From Actinomycetes bacterium (GTDB taxonomy: Bacteria > Actinomycetota > Acidimicrobiia > Acidimicrobiales > RAAP-2): 6,680 nt of DNA. The stretch's first letter is position 1, and each line of letters opens with the position of its first letter. A model generated the notes under the pieces. It did no database searches. It was given only the letters and a program-made list of their open reading frames with translations, and had not been told where the DNA came from. Of the stretch, positions 1 to 4,956 are shown one piece after another. A program made the translations under genes and the position numbers. The stretch spans positions 1 through 6,680 of the forward strand of contig JAKBCI010000098.1 in assembly GCA_021807965.1 (NCBI GenBank), written 5' to 3'.

Positions 1-2
1 CC

Positions 3-251
3 CACGCGATTCTAGAACCCGTCTCGCGTACCCACTTCCTCGTTGTGGTCGACGAGTCATACCCCCGCTGTTCGGTCGCCACCGACATTGCGGCAATGGT
101 CAGTGAGCGGGGCTTCGGCGATCTACGAGGCCCGATCCGCATGGTGACGGCTCCCCATACCCCGGTTCCATTTAGTCCCGTGCTTGAGGATGCCTATATT
201 CCTCAGACCGAGGTTGTGGTCCGAGTGGTTCGAGAATTGGTCAATGGCTAA
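3..251 (+). CDS. 2-oxoacid (pyruvate/acetoin) dehydrogenase E1 component, beta subunit, C-terminal part
   Basis: Only the last 82 codons are present; the gene starts left of the window and ends at TAA 249-251. The readable piece is the C-terminal (transketolase-C type) domain of thiamine-diphosphate-dependent dehydrogenase E1 beta subunits. Seen directly: a V-V-V-D-E-S-Y-P-R-C strand-and-turn, then A-T-D-I-A-A-M-V, and the family-typical tail P-H-T-P-V-P-F-S-P-V-L-E-D-A-Y-I-P. In known family members this domain forms the subunit interface of the alpha2beta2 E1, which decarboxylates a 2-oxoacid or cleaves acetoin and passes the acyl group to E2 lipoate in the cytoplasm. Pyruvate, branched-chain and acetoin forms cannot be told apart from this tail; the sequence feels closest to acetoin-type enzymes. 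The alpha subunit would be expected upstream, outside the window. No E2 gene follows; a GntR regulator comes next. Confidence 0.88.
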   Translation, partial: HAILEPVSRTHFLVVVDESYPRCSVATDIAAMVSERGFGDLRGPIRMVTAPHTPVPFSPVLEDAYIPQTEVVVRVVRELVNG

Positions 252-252
252 A

Positions 253-292
253 CACACGGCGAACATTTCCCCATCTTCGCGTTCGTGGTGTG
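253..292 (+). terminator. Imperfect 12-bp inverted repeat just after the E1 beta stop, possible terminator
   Basis: Arms 253-264 (CACACGGCGAAC) and 281-292 (GTTCGTGGTGTG) pair over 12 positions with one G/G mismatch and one G-U pair, around a 16-base loop. The repeat begins two bases after the TAA of the E1 beta gene, where a terminator or processing hairpin would sit. No T-run follows, so it is not a classical intrinsic terminator. It could instead be an operator of the GntR-type regulator encoded about 110 bases downstream. The rest of the 252-398 gap shows no small ORF and no convincing promoter. Confidence 0.3.
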
Positions 293-398
293 CGGTTGGG
301 CGCAACGTGTCGTGGACCTTCGCGCGATATGACGGCAGACGCGCAATCGGCGAGGACGCCACTAGTTGGGCGACGGGCGATGCGCAGGTGGGTCATTG

Positions 399-1169
399 AT
401 GGCGTCGATGGCGACGTGGGACGAGCACCGGGTGCGCCACGACTCGCCCGTACCGCTGTACCGTCAGATTGAGTACGCCATTGCGCGCCTCATCGACGTC
501 GGGGACCTCTCGCCGAGGACGAACCTACCGAGTGAGGCGAGGCTGGCCGAGTTATACGGAGTGAGCAGATTAACTGTTCGTCAAGCCCTTGGCGAATTAC
601 GACGCAAGGGACTGGTGGAGTCTCGTCAAGGCAAGGGGACGTTCGTGTCGTCACCCGGACAAGGGGACGTGCCGTGTCTATCGTCGTTCACGGAGACGGC
701 ACTGCGATCGGGGCACGTGCCAACGAGTCAGCTGATCTCGTTCGGTGAAGTCATTGATCGGCAGGTAGCGAGAGATCTCGACCTAGACGAATCACAGCCG
801 TTGATTCGCGTCGTGAGGCTCCGCTCACTAGACGGGATACCCGTCTACTTGTCGTTCGCGAGTATTCCAACTTCGTTTGGCCGAACGCTGCGCGCGAGCG
901 ACTTTCCCGAATTCGGCTTAGAGCAAAGCCTGTACCAGTCACTGGAGCGGAGTTGCGGACTACACCTTCGTGTTGGCGAGGAGACGGTGAGCGCTAGATT
1001 GGCGTCCAAGGCCGCCGCGCCACTGCTCGGCGTTCGAAATCGTGCGCCGCTGGTGGAACGAACGTGCATTATGCGAATCGCGGATGGGCGTCGGGTAGTT
1101 TCGGAGCGAACGCTGTGGGCTCAAATGCAACAGACGTCGGTACGTCTCGTGTGGAGCGGCACCCGATAA
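399..1169 (+). CDS. GntR family transcriptional regulator, HutC subfamily (UTRA ligand-binding domain)
   Basis: A 256-residue cytoplasmic repressor of usual family length. Residues 15-83 form the GntR winged helix-turn-helix: P-L-Y-R-Q-I near 19-24, the L-P-S-E turn at 43-46, the recognition helix V-S-R-L-T-V-R-Q-A-L at 55-64, and the wing R-Q-G-K-G-T-F-V at 76-83. Residues from about 105 to the end match a UTRA effector domain, including L-I-R-V-V-R-L-R and the late L-V-E-R-T strand; UTRA domains in HutC-type proteins bind small metabolites such as sugars or phosphosugars. The ATG at 399 is chosen because AGGTGGG lies six bases upstream; ATG 408 and an upstream TTG at 366 are alternatives. 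The gene faces the minus-strand hydrolase gene convergently, so it is not in the sugar operon. Its target could be the E1 operon to its left, the divergent sugar operons, or both. The effector is unknown. Confidence 0.93.
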   Translation: MASMATWDEHRVRHDSPVPLYRQIEYAIARLIDVGDLSPRTNLPSEARLAELYGVSRLTVRQALGELRRKGLVESRQGKGTFVSSPGQGDVPCLSSFTETALRSGHVPTSQLISFGEVIDRQVARDLDLDESQPLIRVVRLRSLDGIPVYLSFASIPTSFGRTLRASDFPEFGLEQSLYQSLERSCGLHLRVGEETVSARLASKAAAPLLGVRNRAPLVERTCIMRIADGRRVVSERTLWAQMQQTSVRLVWSGTR

Positions 1170-1180
1170 GGCGCCCTCCG

Positions 1181-1224
1181 ATTCGTAGCCGCCTGAAAAC
1201 GTCGGGATCCGGGCTAACGAATTT
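1181..1224 (+). terminator. Possible terminator hairpin after the GntR gene
   Basis: ATTCGTAGCC at 1181-1190 pairs with GGCTAACGAAT at 1212-1222 apart from one bulged A, around a 21-base loop, and the right arm runs into TTT at 1222-1224. It starts 11 bases after the GntR stop. The large loop and short T-run make it a weak candidate. The remainder of the 1170-1289 convergent gap contains a second small GC hairpin (GCCGG 1263-1267 with CCGGC 1278-1282) next to the stop of the opposing hydrolase gene, also without a T-run, and no coding sequence. Confidence 0.25.
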
Positions 1225-1289
1225 GGAGCGGAGTGCGTCGGGGCGAACCGCAGACCTTCCCCGCCGGCCAGAGCGGACCGGCACCAGCC

Positions 1290-2234
1290 TCACGAATCCG
1301 ATCGCTTCGGTTCGTCGCTCCTCCGTGATAGGTCGCGCAACGCTGACCAGAAGTCGGCGAGAATCGCCGGAGCGTCAACGTCCATCGCGAACGGTGCACG
1401 TCGCCCGGATGCGGCATCCCAGGAGGGAACGCCGGCGGGGTCGACGTCGGGGAGGGCTAACGAGGTGAGGGGTACCGCGTCGGGTATGGAGATCAGTGCG
1501 ACGTTGACGATGTCCCAGAGGACCTTATAACTGGAGCGCTCGACATCCATGTCCATGGCCCGTCGCGAGGCAACGTACTCGGTCACCAGTTCAGCCAGGT
1601 ACTCGCCCAAGGGCGTATGAAGATCACGAAAGTTGGCAACGCACGCCTGCCACGGCATTCGCACCTTCTCTACCGCCGGCCAGCCGGGAAGGACGGTTAG
1701 GTTTACCGCACTTCGATAAACGCGTCGCCACGCGGCAATGTCCGCTCGCGCATTGAGTTCGCCGAATTTGTGCGCGTTCCAAGTATCGGCGTCGGGGAAC
1801 GCGCCTGCCCAGACGATATGGACGTTCTCTTGGACGGCCTGGGGCGCAACCTGCACGAAGGCCGCGACGTCCGTCGCGGGACCAGTGGCCAGCAACGTTA
1901 GCGGTCCCTGTTCACCGGCGGCGATGAGAAAGTCCAATCCCTCGCTCGCCACCACGTCGTCGATGTGCTCCATTGGCCGATTAGCCCCTCGTCGACAGGG
2001 CACGTCCATGACGCCGCTGAGGGCAACGATGCGCTCGGCTTCTTCGTGATAGATGGCTAACGAATCTGGACCGCTCGCTACCGTGTTCTGAACGGAAACG
2101 ACTCCCACGACGTCGATTGCGTTGCACCCCAAGGCGTACGCAATCGCCATTTGGTCGTCGATCTCATTCTTCGTATCGCAATCCAACACCACCCGTATCG
2201 CCTGAGCGCTAGTCGAACTGTTAGTCGGTGACAT
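1290..2234 (-). CDS. Nucleoside hydrolase-like protein (IUNH superfamily, K-N-E-x-D-D-Q variant)
   Basis: A 314-residue protein of normal length for inosine-uridine nucleoside hydrolases, which split the N-glycosidic bond of nucleosides into base and free sugar with a calcium ion in the active site. The N-terminal Asp cluster is present as D18-x-D20-T-K-N-E-I-D26-D27-Q; the usual form is D-T-D-P-G-I-D-D, so two residues are inserted. Other landmarks are A-T-G-P-A-T-D at 116-122, V-W-A-G-A at 141-145, the sugar-binding E159-x-N161 followed by D165, and L-W-D241 near the C-terminus, where classical enzymes have His-Asp. D241 can still be a calcium ligand, but the catalytic His position holds Trp240. 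The start ATG at 2234 has AAGGA six bases upstream and overlaps the stop of the epimerase gene by 14 bases; a longer in-frame extension to 2471 lies inside that gene and is rejected. It is the last gene of the operon. Substrate could be a nucleoside or another N-glycoside. Confidence 0.9.
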   Translation of the reverse strand: MSPTNSSTSAQAIRVVLDCDTKNEIDDQMAIAYALGCNAIDVVGVVSVQNTVASGPDSLAIYHEEAERIVALSGVMDVPCRRGANRPMEHIDDVVASEGLDFLIAAGEQGPLTLLATGPATDVAAFVQVAPQAVQENVHIVWAGAFPDADTWNAHKFGELNARADIAAWRRVYRSAVNLTVLPGWPAVEKVRMPWQACVANFRDLHTPLGEYLAELVTEYVASRRAMDMDVERSSYKVLWDIVNVALISIPDAVPLTSLALPDVDPAGVPSWDAASGRRAPFAMDVDAPAILADFWSALRDLSRRSDEPKRSDS

Positions 2235-3087
2235 GAGTAATCCTTTCGAGAATGAATTGTCGGGCACTGGCCGCCGCGTGGTTCGGCGAGGATTCGATGG
2301 GTCGCCAGATCCGCAGATCAGCGCTAACGGGGACATCCGATTGAACAAACATCTCCACACCGATCCATTGTTGATAGGCGATGTCGCGTAGCGCTCGGAA
2401 TAGTGAGTCCCACTGGAAATTCTCCGCGACCGGCCGCCCCCGGTCCGAACCTGAAATGTGTACGTGCACAAGCCTTGAGGCCGTCTTCGTCACCGCCGCG
2501 CGAACGTCGCGTTCTTCGATATTCATATGGAAGGTGTCCAGATGCACGCCAACGTTCGGCGCGGCGATCTCGTCGGCCAGCGCTAGGGCCTGTTCAGCAG
2601 TGTTTACTAGGTCAGTTTCGAATCGGTTGATGGCCTCGATCCCCATCGTTATTCCGCGCTGGGCGAAATCAGGTGCGACGGCGGCAAGCGACTCGGCGGC
2701 CCAGTGCATTCTTGTTTGACGGGTCGCCGGTTCACCAAACGTACCCCAGGGCGCGTAGATGACGCCGGTCAGCAAATCGGATCCGAGCGCAACAACGAGG
2801 TCGGCACAACGTCGCAGGTAGTCGACGCCGCGTCGACGAATCGCGACGTCCAAACTCGAGATGTCCGAGTCAGTCGACAGGCCAGTCGTGCATTTGAGCG
2901 AGACACCGCAGTCGCGCGCAACGTTGGCGAGGAAACGTGACTCCGTTGATTCCAAACCCAACAACGAAAGTTCGACACCATCGAAACCCAACGCGCCGGC
3001 TCGAGCAATATGCGAACTCAGGTCCTCGCCCCAGCGCTCGACCCACAGCGCGCTGTGCACACTCAATTTGGTCGTCGAGGCGTTCAT
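2221..3087 (-). CDS. D-tagatose 3-epimerase/D-psicose 3-epimerase family sugar isomerase
   Basis: A 288-residue xylose-isomerase-like TIM barrel, almost the length I recall for Pseudomonas cichorii D-tagatose 3-epimerase (290). The metal and catalytic set lines up one residue off that enzyme: E151 in G-I-E-A-I-N-R-F-E, D184 in H-L-D-T-F-H-M-N, H210 in V-H-V-H-I, and E245 in G-V-E-M-F, with H187 and R216 also in place. Known members epimerise ketohexoses and ketopentoses at C3 by proton transfer between the two glutamates, with Mn or Mg; related proteins act on ketotetroses or 3-keto sugars. The canonical loop after H210 (H-x-x-E-x-x-R) reads H-I-S-G-S-D-R, so substrate range may differ. The ATG at 3087 overlaps the regulator stop as ATGA; a longer frame to 3243 is rejected because it lies within the regulator gene. 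It is followed by the hydrolase gene with a 14-base overlap. Confidence 0.92.
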   Translation of the reverse strand: MNASTTKLSVHSALWVERWGEDLSSHIARAGALGFDGVELSLLGLESTESRFLANVARDCGVSLKCTTGLSTDSDISSLDVAIRRRGVDYLRRCADLVVALGSDLLTGVIYAPWGTFGEPATRQTRMHWAAESLAAVAPDFAQRGITMGIEAINRFETDLVNTAEQALALADEIAAPNVGVHLDTFHMNIEERDVRAAVTKTASRLVHVHISGSDRGRPVAENFQWDSLFRALRDIAYQQWIGVEMFVQSDVPVSADLRIWRPIESSPNHAAASARQFILERITHVTD

Positions 3088-3914
3088 CTCGTGGGAACCA
3101 CACCTTCCTCCGTGCGAGCGGCGTCTACCACCTGGACTCCTAATCGTGCGAATTCGCAGTGTTCGATCTCGGGGATGTGCTCGCTGACGACAGCGGCGAG
3201 TTCGTGTGGCGACGCGGCGACGTGGCCTGACTGACCCGTCCACTTGGAGGCGTCAACGGCGCACACAACGCCCAGGCGAGTATTTTCAATCATCTGTCGG
3301 GCGACGTCCGCCTCCTCGGTACTTTCGGTGATCGCCCCTGACTTCGCCGAGATGGAGTCAGCTCCCATGATGGTGAAGTCGGCCCACAGGTGGCTCAGCG
3401 AACTTCGCGTCAAGTCGCCAACGAGCGAACAGGACGCGCCGCGAATCGCGCCACCGATTACGAACACCGTCGCGCCATCGGATCGAAACTGCGACGCCGC
3501 AGCGAGGTTGGACGTGAAGATCGTGAGACCAGGTCGAACCATGAGGTGGCGAGCAACCTCGCAGGTCGTCGTGCCACCGCCAATGAACACCGTGCCTTCA
3601 TCAGGAATAAGGGCGGCACAGTATTTGGCGATGCGTGATTTGGAGTCGTGTTGCGCGGCTCGCCGCGCCGTGAAAAGCGGGTCGGAGAGAGGCGCATCGA
3701 CGCGAACGGCACCACCGCGTGAGCGGTCGGCGAGACCCCGTGCGGCTAGTTGGTCCAAGTACCGGCGAACCGTGACCTCGCTGATCCGAAGTTCGTAGGC
3801 CAGTGTCTTAACGGAAACCTGTCCCCGGTCGCGCAGCACGTCTTCGATGTAGCGCATCCTGGTGAGCGGTGACGAGCCGGATAGCCGCTCGGTCGCAGCA
3901 GCGCCATGGGTCAT
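3084..3914 (-). CDS. DeoR family transcriptional regulator of sugar catabolism
   Basis: A 276-residue protein with an N-terminal DeoR-type helix-turn-helix (residues about 19-75), including the recognition region S-E-V-T-V-R-R-Y-L-D at 45-54 and the R-S-R-G-G-A-V wing at 64-70. The C-terminal DeoRC effector domain follows: G-G-G-T-T-T at 112-117 (usual form D-S-G-T-T-T), F-T-S-N-L at 133-137, V-I-G-G at 152-155, and the A-V-D221-A-S-K224 strand that corresponds to the family's A-D-x-S-K. DeoRC domains in known members bind phosphorylated sugars and release the operator. The ATG at 3914 has GGAG six bases upstream and starts 12 bases after the aldolase stop; its own stop overlaps the epimerase start. 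Encoded inside the operon, it most likely controls this operon and the divergent kinase operon from the shared intergenic region, with a phosphorylated ketose as inducer (inference). Confidence 0.94.
   Translation of the reverse strand: MTHGAAATERLSGSSPLTRMRYIEDVLRDRGQVSVKTLAYELRISEVTVRRYLDQLAARGLADRSRGGAVRVDAPLSDPLFTARRAAQHDSKSRIAKYCAALIPDEGTVFIGGGTTTCEVARHLMVRPGLTIFTSNLAAASQFRSDGATVFVIGGAIRGASCSLVGDLTRSSLSHLWADFTIMGADSISAKSGAITESTEEADVARQMIENTRLGVVCAVDASKWTGQSGHVAASPHELAAVVSEHIPEIEHCEFARLGVQVVDAARTEEGVVPTR
3088..3111 (-). promoter_or_regulatory. Ribosome binding site with a hairpin spacer for the epimerase gene
   Basis: Reading the minus strand, GGAGGAAGG (3111-3103) lies 15 bases from the ATG at 3087, too far for a normal Shine-Dalgarno site. 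Between them GTGG-TTC-CCAC (3101-3091) can fold into a four-pair hairpin. If folded, the effective distance from GGAGG to ATG is about eight bases. The whole element sits inside the end of the regulator gene, next to the ATGA overlap. The stem is short, so folding is uncertain, and ordinary translational coupling could do the same job. Confidence 0.4.
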
Positions 3915-3926
3915 CTAATACTCCAT

Positions 3927-4805
3927 TCAGTCAGTGGTCGCGCCAGGCGTCGCAAGGGGCGATTCGCCGATCGTGGCCTCAATCACCAGGTTCAAGCGGC
4001 GCAGGGCATCAGACGTGGCATCGTGGTCATCGGGTCGCGTAATGAGGTCATCCCACAGCGACCGGCCGGCCGCGAAACCTGACGCCCCACCAGCCATGGC
4101 GCCACGAAGTCGTTCGAGAAATTCTGGAAATGCGGCGCCAGAGCTGAGAATGATCCACGGTACTGTCCCGAGCAGCTCCGTAATGCGTTCGGCCAATTCG
4201 CGCGTCTCGATCGCTGATTGATTCGGCAAGGGGACCTTGACGATGGCGGCACCAGCGTCGGCCATGTCACGCGCGACGAGCTCCACTGGCCAACTGGCCT
4301 CGTCGACGCGACCAGTCGGTAGTGGCTCCACGAGCAGGGGGAGACCAGCCCGCCGACCCATCTCGGCGATGGCGCCGATCCGCTCGCGTCGAGCGTCCGC
4401 GTCGACGGAGTCTCGGTCGTAATACACGACCACCTTCAGTGCTGCTGCACCCGCTCGTTTCGCCCGCTCGATCTGATCGGAGTCGGGGACCGATGGCAGT
4501 GGTTGGTGTACCACGTCGTAATCCGCCTCGTCGACCGAAACGAGCAGACCGAAGCCAGCACCCGCTTTCAGGTCGACGAATTCCGGCTCTTCAGCAAGCT
4601 CAAGATCGACAAGTACGGCGGAGCAATGTGGGGCCAGTGATCGTACGACGGCCAGCTTTGCTTCCTTCAGCCGTGAGTCGGTCATCTCGACCCCCTCGAG
4701 GGCAAAGTGGTGACGCAAGACGTCGCCGTGATCGATGGCGAGGATGGTAAAGCGACCAGAAGTACTGAGGCGGTACACGTCTGAAAATGGAGTATTCGCC
4801 GCCAA
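3927..4805 (-). CDS. Class I aldolase of the LacD/YihT (DeoC/LacD) family
   Basis: With the TTG start at 4805 the protein has 292 residues, the same length I recall for E. coli YihT (6-deoxy-6-sulfofructose-1-phosphate aldolase); LacD, tagatose-1,6-bisphosphate aldolase, is somewhat longer. Landmarks in order: I-L-A-I-D-H-G-D at 21-28 (family form D-Q-R), S-A-V-L-V-D at 62-67, A-L-K at 122-124, L-V-E-P-L at 158-162, the likely Schiff-base lysine K190 in I-V-K-V-P, V-P-W-I-I-L-S-S-G at 215-223, and the phosphate-loop region A-S-G-F-A-A-G-R-S-L-W at 241-251. Known members cleave ketose phosphates to a triose phosphate plus an aldehyde without metal. The start is uncertain: ATG 4838 would add 11 residues but lacks a ribosome site, while TTG 4805 has AAGGAGG five bases upstream. 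First gene of the minus-strand operon, divergent from the kinase genes. Substrate unknown; a ketose 1-phosphate from the DhaK/DhaL kinase is the natural guess. Confidence 0.9.
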   Translation of the reverse strand: MAANTPFSDVYRLSTSGRFTILAIDHGDVLRHHFALEGVEMTDSRLKEAKLAVVRSLAPHCSAVLVDLELAEEPEFVDLKAGAGFGLLVSVDEADYDVVHQPLPSVPDSDQIERAKRAGAAALKVVVYYDRDSVDADARRERIGAIAEMGRRAGLPLLVEPLPTGRVDEASWPVELVARDMADAGAAIVKVPLPNQSAIETRELAERITELLGTVPWIILSSGAAFPEFLERLRGAMAGGASGFAAGRSLWDDLITRPDDHDATSDALRRLNLVIEATIGESPLATPGATTD

Positions 4806-4810
4806 CAGGT

Positions 4811-4817
4811 CCTCCTT
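4811..4817 (-). promoter_or_regulatory. Strong Shine-Dalgarno site deciding the aldolase start (TTG 4805)
   Basis: AAGGAGG on the minus strand (4817-4811) is followed by five bases and a TTG in the aldolase frame. It would be part of the coding region if the ATG at 4838 were used. The first conserved family strand (I-L-A-I-D) then begins at residue 21, a typical distance for the family. This favours TTG over ATG, though both could be used. Confidence 0.55.
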
Positions 4818-4823
4818 CACAGA

Positions 4824-4853
4824 GTGATAGAAAAACATGGTAACACTCGTCAA
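4824..4853 (-). promoter_or_regulatory. Candidate sigma-70-type promoter of the aldolase operon
   Basis: On the minus strand TTGACG (4853-4848) and TATCAC (4829-4824) are separated by 18 bases; CTATCA with 17 bases is an equivalent reading. The -35 matches five of six consensus bases and the -10 four of six. Transcription would begin near 4817, giving a leader of only about a dozen bases that starts at the AAGGAGG. This fits the TTG start and would exclude the ATG at 4838. A weaker alternative -10 (TACATT) lies further upstream, between 4860 and 4870. Confidence 0.35.
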
Positions 4854-4889
4854 AATTGAATGTAAAGGCCTAATACATACAGTGTGAGG

Positions 4890-4918
4890 TTGCGCACCTG
4901 TTTGTTTAGCGGTACCAT
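4890..4918 (+). promoter_or_regulatory. Candidate promoter of the DhaK/DhaL operon with operator-like palindromes
   Basis: TTGCGC (4890-4895) and TACCAT (4913-4918) are 17 bases apart, giving a leader of about 30 bases before the ATG at 4957. The -35 overlaps the palindrome TGCGCA (4891-4896) inside AGGT-TGCGC-ACCT (4887-4899). The -10 overlaps GGTACCATG (4911-4919), which is an inverted copy, with one mismatch, of CATGGTAAC at 4836-4844 in the opposite promoter. These are reasonable operator candidates for the DeoR-type regulator, but such short repeats are also expected by chance. Confidence 0.3.
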
Positions 4919-4956
4919 GCAGTTCTGGCGAGTCAAAGTGGTGGGGTGACGAATTC

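Noticed and set aside
1064..1468. Open frame of 134 codons on the plus strand across the convergent gap
   Set aside because: Its product is dominated by Arg, Ser and Pro, it overlaps both the GntR and hydrolase genes in other frames, and has no recognisable motif. It is a high-GC shadow.
1212..2073. Near-repeat GGCTAACGAATTTGGAGCG (1212-1230) and GGCTAACGAATCTGGACCG (2055-2073), 17 of 19 identical
   Set aside because: One copy is intergenic and one is inside the hydrolase coding sequence, with no third full copy and no element boundaries. A single match of this quality in a window this size is not strong evidence of a functional repeat.
2235..2471. N-terminal extension of the nucleoside hydrolase frame by 79 residues
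   Set aside because: It lies entirely inside the epimerase gene, is rich in Arg and Ser without family similarity, and the ATG at 2234 has a good ribosome site.
3088..3243. N-terminal extension of the epimerase frame by 52 residues
   Set aside because: It is an Arg-rich shadow of the DeoR gene, and the epimerase length and catalytic spacing fit the ATG at 3087.
3244..3798. Open frame of 184 codons on the plus strand opposite the DeoR gene
   Set aside because: It is antisense to a clearly recognisable DeoR protein and its translation is low-complexity Arg/Ser/Ala sequence.
3917..4796. Perfect 11-base inverted match AATACTCCATT (3917-3927) and AATGGAGTATT (4786-4796) covering the DeoR ribosome site and an early aldolase segment
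   Set aside because: It could suggest long-range mRNA pairing, but several 11-base inverted matches are expected by chance in a window of this length, and the pairing hardly extends beyond 11 bases.
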